Source: DAOMFM01 sp035429825
GTDB lineage: Bacteria > Acidobacteriota > Blastocatellia > UBA7656 > JADIYM01
NCBI GenBank assembly: GCA_044224215.1
Contig: JBGAKX010000009.1
Span: forward strand, 1 to 62,196
DNA length: 62,196 nt
Direction of reading: 5' to 3'
The notes under the pieces were generated by a model. The model worked only from the letters and a program-made list of their open reading frames with translations. It was not told the origin of the DNA and ran no database searches. Both the position numbers and the translations under genes were made by a program. Shown here in pieces: positions 33,950-41,061 of the stretch; positions within the stretch are counted from its first letter, which is position 1, and every line of letters starts with the position of its first letter.

Positions 33950-34987
33950 TCATAGTCGATCCCGGTCGATCGTGCATACCGCGGCCGTCGACAGCGCGCG
34001 CACCGCGTGGATCATCGCCCCAAACCGGGCATCGCTTGTGTGGCCCGCGTGAAAGCGCGCGTAGATCTGCTGGGCGATGACGGCCACCTTGAAGAGCCCG
34101 AGCACGTAGTGAAAAACGATGTGCGTGACGTCGCGACCCGAGGCGTCCGCGTAGGCGGCAGCCACCTCGGCCCGGGTGAGGTTTCCGCGCGTTGCCGTCA
34201 GCACGAACCCGAGCGATCGCATGTCGTCCGGGTCGTCCGGCTCGATCCAGTAGGCGAGGGACGTGCCAAGGTCGGCGAGCGGGTCGCCGATCGTCGCCAT
34301 CTCCCAGTCGAGAACGGCGACGACGCTTGTCAGGTTCTGCGGATCGAGCACGACGTTATCGTACTTGAAGTCGTTGTGGATGAGTGTCGGCGGACCACTC
34401 GCAGGCACGTTCGCGACCAGCCACTCGGCGACGGTCGCCATTGCCGGAATCTCGTCGGTCTGCGCCTTGGAGTAACGACCCGTCCAACCGGTGACCTGGC
34501 GCTCGAGATACCCGTCGCCGCGGGCGAGGTCCGCGAGCCCGGCGGCGACGTGGTCGACCGCATGCAGTTCGGCGAGCGTTGCGACGAGGCTGAGCGACAC
34601 GCCCCGCAGCAGTTCAGGCGTCAGGTCGAGTTCGGATGGGATCGGCGGGCGCAGGATCACGCCCGTGACGCGCTCCATGCAGTAGAACGGGCATCCGATC
34701 GGGCTGTCCTCCTCCTCGACGAAGAGCACGGGCCGTGGCGCCTTGGCGTATCGGCCAGCCAACGCCGTCAGGATTCGGTACTCGCGGCGCATGTCGTGCC
34801 CTGCAGCAATGTTGCGGAAACCGCGGGGTGGCCGCCTGAGGACGAGTTCGCGCTCGCCGATCCGAACGAGGTAGGTCAGGTTCGAGTGGCCGGCGGGAAA
34901 CTGCGAGACGGAGACGTCGCCTCCGAGCAGCTGCGAGAGCTCGGCAACGGGGAGTTCCTCGCCGGGGCGCGGTGTTGCTGTCTCCAT
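33950..34987 (-). CDS. APH-fold phosphotransferase family protein (ACAD10/11-type kinase domain)
   Basis: 345 residues. The fold is that of aminoglycoside phosphotransferases: GHSNLTYLVRIGERELVLRRPP (ATP-binding strands), the catalytic loop IHNDFKYDNVVLD and the metal-binding VAVLDWEMATIGDPLADLG. This wording is that of the kinase half of eukaryotic ACAD10/ACAD11, which act on 4-hydroxyacyl-CoAs. The gene follows an acyl-CoA dehydrogenase, the other half of that fusion, so the pair probably degrades hydroxylated fatty acyl-CoAs. The start is uncertain because no ribosome-binding site is clear. Confidence 0.88.
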   Translation of the reverse strand: METATPRPGEELPVAELSQLLGGDVSVSQFPAGHSNLTYLVRIGERELVLRRPPRGFRNIAAGHDMRREYRILTALAGRYAKAPRPVLFVEEEDSPIGCPFYCMERVTGVILRPPIPSELDLTPELLRGVSLSLVATLAELHAVDHVAAGLADLARGDGYLERQVTGWTGRYSKAQTDEIPAMATVAEWLVANVPASGPPTLIHNDFKYDNVVLDPQNLTSVVAVLDWEMATIGDPLADLGTSLAYWIEPDDPDDMRSLGFVLTATRGNLTRAEVAAAYADASGRDVTHIVFHYVLGLFKVAVIAQQIYARFHAGHTSDARFGAMIHAVRALSTAAVCTIDRDRL

Positions 34988-35030
34988 ACCGGAATCACTC
35001 AGGCATGCGAACGGAACCACGCGCCGCCGA

Positions 35031-36236
35031 TCATTCGTGGTGCATCCCGTGGCGCGCCAGGATGCGCTGGGCGAGCGACGACTTGTGGACTTCGTCGGCG
35101 CCGTCATAGATGCGGGCGCCGCGCTCGTGCCGGTACCAGTACGACAGCGGCGTCTCGTCCGTGAGGCCGAGCGCGCCGTGCGTCTGGATGGCGCGGTCGA
35201 GAACACGCTGCAGCACGTTCGCGACATAGAACTTGATGCCGGCGATCTCGTCGCGGGCATTGCGCGCCCCGCGCTCGTCGATCGCCCACGCCGCTCGAAG
35301 AACGAGCAGTCGTGCGGCGTCGATCTCGATCCGGGACTCGGCAACCCACTCCTGAACGATCTGGCGCGTGCCGAGCGCGGTGCCAGGCGAGAGCTCGCGC
35401 GTCGCGGCTCGCGAGCACATCAGGTCGAACGACCGCTCGGCGATGCCGATCCACCGCATCGCGTGGTGGATTCGCCCGGGCCCGAGCCGCTCCTGCGCGA
35501 GGCGGAAGCCCGACCCTTCGGCGCCGAGCAGGTGCGACGCGTCGACGCGGCAGTTCTCGAAGACGACCTCGGCGTGGCTCGCCCATCCGTCGCCCTCGTG
35601 TCCCATGACGGGAATGTTGCGGACGAGGCGGAATCCCGGCGTATCGATCGGCACGATGAGCTGGCTCGCTCGTTCGTGCGGCTTCTCGGCGTCGGGGTTC
35701 GTCACCGCCATGACGATGGCGAATGACGCCCCGTCGGCCGACGACGTGAACCACTTGCGCCCATTAATGACGTAGGAATCGCCGTCGCGACGGGCGGTCG
35801 TGTCGAGCCAGACCGGGTTCGAACCGGGCCGGTCTGGCTCGGTCATGGCAAAGCAGCTTCGGCTGTCGCCGGCTGCGAGCGGCGCGAGGAAGCGCTCCTT
35901 CTGTGCATCCGTGCCGAAGTGAATCAGCAACTCCATGTTGCCGGCGTCGGGCGCCTGGCAGTTGAACACGAAGTGGCCCGACGGCGTGCGCCCGAGCTCT
36001 TCGGAGACGAACGCGAATTCGACGAGCGAGAGCCCGAGGCCGCCCCACGCGACCGGGATGTGCGGCGCCCACAAGCCGTGCTGTTTCACGAGCGCCCGCT
36101 TCTCGGAGAGCAGGCCGGCGATCTCGCCGAACGGCCTCGACACGACGTCGCGTTCGATGGGAAGCAGCTCCGCCGTGACGAAGTCGCGGACGCGCGCGCG
36201 AAGCGCCTCTGCGCGCTCGGGCACTGCAAAGTTCAT
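35031..36236 (-). CDS. Acyl-CoA dehydrogenase (ACAD10/11-like)
   Basis: 401 residues. It shows the ACAD fold with the flavin segment SCFAMTEPDRPGSNP and WFTSSADGA, and the C-terminal IYDGADEVHKSSLAQRIL that marks ACAD10/11-type enzymes and supplies the catalytic acid region. It oxidises an acyl-CoA to the enoyl-CoA with FAD. Its ATG overlaps the stop of the winged-helix gene (ATGA), which ties it to that operon, and the kinase gene follows 43 bases later. Confidence 0.92.
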   Translation of the reverse strand: MNFAVPERAEALRARVRDFVTAELLPIERDVVSRPFGEIAGLLSEKRALVKQHGLWAPHIPVAWGGLGLSLVEFAFVSEELGRTPSGHFVFNCQAPDAGNMELLIHFGTDAQKERFLAPLAAGDSRSCFAMTEPDRPGSNPVWLDTTARRDGDSYVINGRKWFTSSADGASFAIVMAVTNPDAEKPHERASQLIVPIDTPGFRLVRNIPVMGHEGDGWASHAEVVFENCRVDASHLLGAEGSGFRLAQERLGPGRIHHAMRWIGIAERSFDLMCSRAATRELSPGTALGTRQIVQEWVAESRIEIDAARLLVLRAAWAIDERGARNARDEIAGIKFYVANVLQRVLDRAIQTHGALGLTDETPLSYWYRHERGARIYDGADEVHKSSLAQRILARHGMHHE

Positions 36237-37726
36237 GTCGACCCCCGCCGTGCGAGCCATTCCTCGAACGTGCCGAGCTCGCGGCGGATCTCGGATTTGA
36301 CAAAGGTCTCGAGCTGCGCTTCCCACTGCTGCTCGTTCCACGCGCGCACGGACGGCGACTTGGCGAGCATCTGGCGGCGCCCGCGCAGGCGGGTGATCTC
36401 GCGCGTGTCCTCGTCGAGCGCCGCGTAACGCTCCTGAACGAGCTCCTCCGTCTCGCGGAACCACTCGAGCATCAATTCGTCCTTTGTGAGCGATTCGGCC
36501 GCGGCGCGGCGCGCCTGTTCCTCGGCGTCGCGCTCGGCGGCGAGCTCGGGGCGCCACGCGTCGAACGATTCGAGCCAGACGCGGAGCAGACCGGCCGGGT
36601 TGTGAACCTTGCCCGACGCAACGCTGCGATCGAGATGGCGAAACAGATACGGGAGCAGCGGGCGGTCCGCCGGGGCGACGAGGTCGAGCATCGCTGGCGC
36701 GACCGTGGGCGAGACGCCGTACTTGCGCTTTATCGCGTCGAGGATTGCGGGCGCGTCGTCCGCGACGACCGGCGAGACGGAGTCCGTCACAGGGTCGGCA
36801 GAGCCGCCTGGCGCGAGGCCGGTCTCGACAGCAACCGGAACATACGTCGCGGGAGCCGCGACCGTGTCCGGGACGAATGGAGCCGGTGTCGGCGCCTGGC
36901 CACGCTCGAGCCGTTCGAGCGCGCGCTCGACCGAGAGTACCGTAATGAGAAGCCCCCTTGGTGAGCCGACGCGCCGGTTGGGGTCGAGCCGGATGAGCCG
37001 CTTGGCCTCGAGCGCCGGGTATGCGTCGCGGACCGTGTTGTCGCTGCCGAGGTTGCAGGCAGTCTGGATCTCGCGCGTCCTGAACCACGCGCTCGTGCGG
37101 CCGCGTCCGATGGTCTGCCGGTAGATCTCGAGATAGACCGCAAACTGATTGCCCGTCAGGAAGGGTTTGACCCGATCGATGATGTCGTTCCGAAGCTTGA
37201 GGAACCTGCCGTCGGGCGGCGTCTCGAGCTCGTCCGCGTATGCCGACGGTTGCGGTGGCGCTGCGATCCTCGCAGGGACCGGCGCGGGTGGCAGGACACG
37301 TGGCTCGATGGCGACGGGCGCCGGTTCGGGCGGCACGGCGACGGGTTGCGGCGCGAGCGGAACCGGCTCGGGCAACGATACGGGCGCGTGCACGTGCGAT
37401 GCGGGGCGGCCGCTTGTGGCCTCCTCCGAAACGGGAGCGGCTACGGTGACCGCGGGGGTCGACTCTTCGACTCGGGGCTCGACAGCCGTGGACGTCATGG
37501 CCGGGAGTGCCGGCTCGGAAACGACATCGGCGGACGACGCGTCCGTCGGCGTGTCGGTCTCGGGTGGCGGCGAACGCCGTGGCGCCGGATCGACGGCTCC
37601 CGTGGCGGACTGGTTCAGACGGTCGACCTCGGCGCGCTGCCGTTCCTGGCGACGCTTGAGCCGCTCCGCGATCTCGGCTTCGTGGCGCTTGCGCGCCTCA
37701 ATGATCGCGTTCGACAGGTTAGCCAT
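36233..37726 (-). CDS. Winged-helix protein resembling plasmid/phage replication initiators
   Basis: 497 residues. Residues 1-40 are a charged coiled coil and about 45-165 a Pro/Ala-rich linker. Residues about 174-265 form a winged helix: LKLRNDIIDRVKPFLTGNQF, AVYLEIYRQTIGRGR, then the recognition-helix region FRTREIQTACNLGSDNTVRD and the wing. Residues about 315-380 (ILDAIKRKYGV...VHNPAGLLRVWLESF) look like the DnaD/RepO-type C-terminal domain, followed by a long charged helix. The layout resembles phage O-like or plasmid Rep initiators, but I cannot name a family. It overlaps the AAA+ gene by eight bases. DNA targets could be the flanking octamer arrays. Confidence 0.7.
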   Translation of the reverse strand: MANLSNAIIEARKRHEAEIAERLKRRQERQRAEVDRLNQSATGAVDPAPRRSPPPETDTPTDASSADVVSEPALPAMTSTAVEPRVEESTPAVTVAAPVSEEATSGRPASHVHAPVSLPEPVPLAPQPVAVPPEPAPVAIEPRVLPPAPVPARIAAPPQPSAYADELETPPDGRFLKLRNDIIDRVKPFLTGNQFAVYLEIYRQTIGRGRTSAWFRTREIQTACNLGSDNTVRDAYPALEAKRLIRLDPNRRVGSPRGLLITVLSVERALERLERGQAPTPAPFVPDTVAAPATYVPVAVETGLAPGGSADPVTDSVSPVVADDAPAILDAIKRKYGVSPTVAPAMLDLVAPADRPLLPYLFRHLDRSVASGKVHNPAGLLRVWLESFDAWRPELAAERDAEEQARRAAAESLTKDELMLEWFRETEELVQERYAALDEDTREITRLRGRRQMLAKSPSVRAWNEQQWEAQLETFVKSEIRRELGTFEEWLARRGST

Positions 37727-38603
37727 TGTCCTGTGCGGCGGCCTTGTCGAATCCGTCGACGGCGAGGCTCACCGTGGTCGGCGAGATGACCGACTCGCGG
37801 TCTTCGAACGCGAGGTGAAGCGCGTTGCGCGAGATGTCGACCGCATCGCGAAGGACGCCTTCGCTTGCGGCATGGATCAGCGGGTAGCACTCGTCGTTGA
37901 AGAGCGGCTTCGTGCGGCCAGCGACGGTGACGCGGAACTTGATGGCCTCGCGCAGCTCGTCGAGCGCGAGCGGCGCGAGCGTCGCAATGCCGCCGGCAAT
38001 GCGCGACCGTAGTGGTCGGACGGCCTGGTCCTGCAGCGTCGCACGGAGCTCGAGCGTGCCGAGCAGGACGATCTGGATGAACTTGACGCTGTCGGCCTCG
38101 AAGTTCAGCAGTTCGCGGAGCCTGATGAGGACCTTCTTGGGGATGCTTTGCGCTTCGTCGATCAGAAGCACGACGTTGATCCCCTCGGCGGCAAGACCTT
38201 GCACGTGGGATTCGAACTCGGCCCACTGCGCGCCTTCGCTTCGGCGAGGTGGACAGCCGAACTCGTCCGACAGCGCCTGGATCATCTTGTTGGAGGTGGT
38301 CCAGTTCGATGCGTTCTTGACGAACCGGGTCGCGTATTCGCTCGCGACCTCGTCGTGGGTGAAATCGAGAAAGAGCCGACGCGCGACGGTGCTCTTGCCT
38401 GTGCCGACGTCGCCGACAACAACGGAGAGCCCCTGACGCTGGACGATGTTCTGCCGGCAGCGCGTGAAGGCGATCAGGTGATTCTCGGTGTGGTAGAGAA
38501 ACCGGGGGTCGGGCGAGAGACTGAAAGGCTGTTCGGCGAGTCGGAAGAAATCGAGGAGCTCCTCGACCTGGCGCGCTGCATCCTGCGCGACACTTGTTGT
38601 CAT
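37719..38603 (-). CDS. AAA+ ATPase of the ExeA/TniB/helicase-loader type
   Basis: 294 residues. It opens with the ExeA-like segment FFRLAEQPFSLSPDPRFLY. Walker A GDVGTGKS is at 64-71 and Walker B VVLLIDEA at 144-151; sensor-1 falls near LLGT, and LRSRI near 198-202 may hold the Arg finger. The C-terminal VLRDAVDISRNALHLAF is the lid helix. ATPases of this shape load or remodel DNA-bound partners (TniB/TnsC in transposition, DnaC/IstB-like in replication) or act in secretion. No peptidoglycan-binding domain is present, so the secretion role of ExeA is unlikely. It is the first gene of a coupled operon with its own promoter and GGGAGG ribosome-binding site. Confidence 0.82.
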   Translation of the reverse strand: MTTSVAQDAARQVEELLDFFRLAEQPFSLSPDPRFLYHTENHLIAFTRCRQNIVQRQGLSVVVGDVGTGKSTVARRLFLDFTHDEVASEYATRFVKNASNWTTSNKMIQALSDEFGCPPRRSEGAQWAEFESHVQGLAAEGINVVLLIDEAQSIPKKVLIRLRELLNFEADSVKFIQIVLLGTLELRATLQDQAVRPLRSRIAGGIATLAPLALDELREAIKFRVTVAGRTKPLFNDECYPLIHAASEGVLRDAVDISRNALHLAFEDRESVISPTTVSLAVDGFDKAAAQDNG

Positions 38604-38629
38604 ATCGGCCTCCCGGTTGAGATAGGCCG

Positions 38630-38658
38630 AAAATACGCTAACTCGCGAGTTGAGTCAA
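38630..38658 (-). promoter_or_regulatory. Sigma-70-type promoter with palindromic operator in the spacer
   Basis: On the minus strand a -35 box TTGACT (38653-38658) and a -10 box TATTTT (38630-38635) are 17 bases apart. A perfect 12-bp palindrome AACTCGCGAGTT (38640-38651) occupies the spacer. The start codon of the AAA+ gene lies 27 bases beyond the -10 box. A repressor bound there would block RNA polymerase, so the operon is probably autoregulated or switched. Confidence 0.65.
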
Positions 38659-38698
38659 ACGAATAGTGCCTGACATGATACAGGAGCGATTCAGATCA

Positions 38699-38798
38699 TC
38701 GCTGAGGCGCCTCAGTGCTGAAGCGCCGAAGCGCTATAGCAGCTCAGTGCTGAAGCGCTATAGTGCCGTAGTGCTGAGGTGCTACAGTGCTGAAGTAG
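38699..38798. repeat. 8-bp tandem repeat array A (upstream side)
   Basis: Twelve consecutive octamers in perfect 8-base register, consensus GYGCTGAR: for example GTGCTGAA at 38715, 38747 and 38787, GCGCTATA at 38731 and 38755, GTGCTGAG at 38771. Two further units occur in inverse orientation (CTCAGCAC at 38843 and 38851), followed by GTGCTGAG at 38863. The AT-rich island lies between the direct and inverted parts. Confidence 0.8.
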
Positions 38799-39041
38799 AA
38801 ATATATTGTTAATCATTGAAATACCGTTGTTTACCAAACTACCTCAGCACCTCAGCACTGAAGTGCTGAGCAATATTCGAAGCCGCACGGAATTCAACCA
38901 TGAATCGTTCCACAACGCCGCAGAAATGTTCCACGAAACCCGCAAAGGGCTCGGTGGAATGCAAAAAATTCACCGATTCCGCATGGATTCTCGCACGGAT
39001 AGACGTGGAACGCCACATGCCATTTGAAATGCGGAATGGCG

Positions 39042-39070
39042 TGAACCGCCCTTTCCGACGGGCGGCGGTT
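39042..39070. terminator. Hairpin downstream of the GH13 gene
   Basis: AACCGCC and GGCGGTT (outer) with CCGCCC/GGGCGG (inner) form a hairpin 23 bases beyond the stop codon of the last gene of the amylase operon on the minus strand. No strong U-tract follows. Confidence 0.35.
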
Positions 39071-39092
39071 GACGTGCCCGCAGTGGCCGGAA

Positions 39093-40904
39093 TCAGTTCG
39101 CGATCAGCACGGCGGACATCGGCGGCACGACGATCCGCGACCGGACAGGCACGATCTTCCGGTCTGTAAGAAGGTCGCGTCCGGCTGGCGCAGCGACCGT
39201 CTGCGAACGCGTCGACGCGTTGAAGATCGCCGTGACCGAATGGCCCTTCGACTCGCGGACAAATCCGAACACGCGCGCGGAGTCGTCGGCGATCACCGTT
39301 CGAATCGTCCCGCGCCTCAGCGGCTCGCTTTCCGTCCGAATCCTGGAGAGCTGGGCATACAGACGGTACAACGCCGTGTCGAATCGGACCGGATCGTTCG
39401 GGCGGGGACGGCCGAGCGGATCGATCTTCTCGTTGTCATAGCGCATGTCCTGCCAGACCATCGGCTTTCGCTCGTCGGGATCGTCGCCGCCCCACATCCC
39501 GGCTTCGTCGCCGTAGTAGATCATCGGCGCGCCGAGATACGCGAACTGGAATATCGTCACGAGCCGCTGCCGGGCGCGCTCGTCCGCACGCGGCGCGCGC
39601 ACCTGGTACGTCGGATCGTCGCGCCACGAAATCTTGTGGTCGTAGAGGTGGTCCGGATTGACCGCCATCGACGACACGCGGTCGGTGTCGTGGCTGTCCA
39701 TGAGGTTCTGCAGCGCATAGTTCGTCACATCGCGGTAGTCGGCGCGCAGCGCCGCGAGCCGGCGGTCGAACTCGGTCGGCGTAATGGCGGTCTTCTGATC
39801 GAGAAAGAAAAGCCGCGTGGCGGCCGCCCAGCGGTAGTTCATGACCGCGTCGAATTGATCGCCGCCGAGCCACGGCGCGCCGTTGAAGATCTTGTCTGCG
39901 GCGTAGTCCTCCCACCACAGTTCGGCGGTGATGTAGGCGTTGGGATTCACTTCGAGCACCCAGGTGCGGAAATCGCGCCAGAACCCGTGGCCGACCAGTT
40001 CGGCCGCATCGAGCCGCCAGCCGTCGATTCCGTCCGACGGATCACCGTCGCCGTTCGGATCACCCCATCGCCTGACGATCGCGTGGAGGTGTTCGCGCGG
40101 GCCCGCCGCAAGCGTGTCGCCTTCGTCCTTGAGCTCGGGAAGCTCGGGGACGCCAAACCAGCCCGAATACGCGAACTCGTTGGCCGGCGTCGTCGGGTCG
40201 TCGAACTGCTTGACGTTGTACCAGTCGCGGTATGGCGACGCGGCGCCGTTCTTCTTCAGGTCCTGAAACGCCCAGAAATTCTGGCCGGTGTGATTGAAGA
40301 CGCCGTCGATGACGACACGGATCCCGCGGCGGTGTGCCTCGGCTAGCAGCTGCAGGAAGAGCCTGTCGGCCGACGTCCACTTCCAGGTGGACGGATCGGC
40401 GGGGTTCTCGGATTCCCAGATCGCACGGTCGCCCGCGGGATCTGGTCCAAAGTTGTTGTCGACGTGGTGGTAGTACGACGCGTCGTACTTGTGCGATGAC
40501 GGCGCCTCGAAGATCGGGTTGAAGTAGATCGCCGTGATGCCGAGCGACTTCAGATAGTCGAGCTTGTCGATGACGCCCTGCAGATCGCCGCCGTACCTGC
40601 GCTGGTTGGTGACGAACGCGAAGTCCTTGTCCTTTGGCTCCCACGGCTGGCGCGCATACCAGTCGGATGTCCACGGGTGCGTGCGCCATCCCGCGCCGAC
40701 GGGCGCTTGCGGCCACGAGCCGGCGATGTCGGCCGGCGTCGGATCGTTCCGCGGGTCGCCGTTCCGGAAGCGTTCCGGAAAGATCTGGTACCAGACGGCG
40801 TCCGCCGCCCAGTCGGGGGGGCCGGGGCGTGCGGCGGCGGACGAGACGAGCGAAAGAATGAGCGCGAGGCAGGCGAGTGTTCGCATGCGGGCTTTGTACA
40901 ACAT
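39093..40904 (-). CDS. Secreted GH13 alpha-glucan hydrolase (amylase/neopullulanase-like)
   Basis: 603 residues with a signal peptide. The family GH13 barrel is clear: WYQIFPERFRNGDP at the start, DGVFNHTG (region I), GWRLDAAEL (region II, nucleophile Asp), ITAELWWED (region III, acid Glu) and NLMDSHDTDR (region IV). There is no N-terminal cyclomaltodextrinase domain, unlike the neighbour. It probably cleaves starch or maltodextrins outside the inner membrane. Two ATGs six codons apart (40904, 40886) are both possible starts; neither has a good ribosome-binding site. Confidence 0.9.
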   Translation of the reverse strand: MLYKARMRTLACLALILSLVSSAAARPGPPDWAADAVWYQIFPERFRNGDPRNDPTPADIAGSWPQAPVGAGWRTHPWTSDWYARQPWEPKDKDFAFVTNQRRYGGDLQGVIDKLDYLKSLGITAIYFNPIFEAPSSHKYDASYYHHVDNNFGPDPAGDRAIWESENPADPSTWKWTSADRLFLQLLAEAHRRGIRVVIDGVFNHTGQNFWAFQDLKKNGAASPYRDWYNVKQFDDPTTPANEFAYSGWFGVPELPELKDEGDTLAAGPREHLHAIVRRWGDPNGDGDPSDGIDGWRLDAAELVGHGFWRDFRTWVLEVNPNAYITAELWWEDYAADKIFNGAPWLGGDQFDAVMNYRWAAATRLFFLDQKTAITPTEFDRRLAALRADYRDVTNYALQNLMDSHDTDRVSSMAVNPDHLYDHKISWRDDPTYQVRAPRADERARQRLVTIFQFAYLGAPMIYYGDEAGMWGGDDPDERKPMVWQDMRYDNEKIDPLGRPRPNDPVRFDTALYRLYAQLSRIRTESEPLRRGTIRTVIADDSARVFGFVRESKGHSVTAIFNASTRSQTVAAPAGRDLLTDRKIVPVRSRIVVPPMSAVLIAN

Positions 40905-40925
40905 GTCGCGCCGGGTGCAGAACCG

Positions 40926-41031
40926 ATCGCGGGAGCGATAGGCAATGCTCCACGTTCGGCACGGAACCGATCGCGGTAGCGATCGGGTTGGTGTTCGCGT
41001 CGACCAACCCGATCGCTCACGCGATCGGTTC
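40926..41031. repeat. Cluster of CCGATCGC palindromes
   Basis: Three related hairpins: 40926-40939 (ATCGC, GGGA loop, GCGAT), 40967-40986 (CCGATCGC, GGTA loop, GCGATCGG) and 41009-41028 (same stem, TCAC loop). The last two are inverted with respect to each other, with matching flanks GAACC and GGTTGGT, making a larger inverted repeat in the gap between the two GH13 genes. Confidence 0.7.
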
Positions 41032-41061
41032 AGTGCCGCAAGGTTCCGACCGACACGACCG

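Larger units (their letters stand above)
38604..39092. other. 489-base non-coding region with candidate iteron/origin structure
   Basis: I find no gene here. In order it holds the AAA+ promoter, octamer array A (38699-38798), an AT-rich island of about 25% G+C (38793-38840), inverted octamer units (38843-38870) and several GTTCCAC boxes. GTTCCAC occurs at 38907-38913 and 38928-38934, exactly 21 bases apart, and inverted at 39005-39011; 38954-38960 is a one-mismatch inverted copy. The layout is like iteron-type origins, but no function is shown. Confidence 0.55.

Noticed and set aside
37719..38603. ExeA secretion ATPase
   Set aside because: It lacks the C-terminal TM and peptidoglycan-binding domains of ExeA and has no ExeB or type II secretion neighbour.
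38699..38870. CRISPR array
   Set aside because: The repeat unit is 8 bases with no spacers of regular length, and no cas gene is near.
33866..38870. Intact Tn7-like transposon
   Set aside because: The AAA+ protein resembles TniB/TnsC, but there is no DDE transposase, TniQ/TnsD, cargo of the usual kind or visible target-site duplication.
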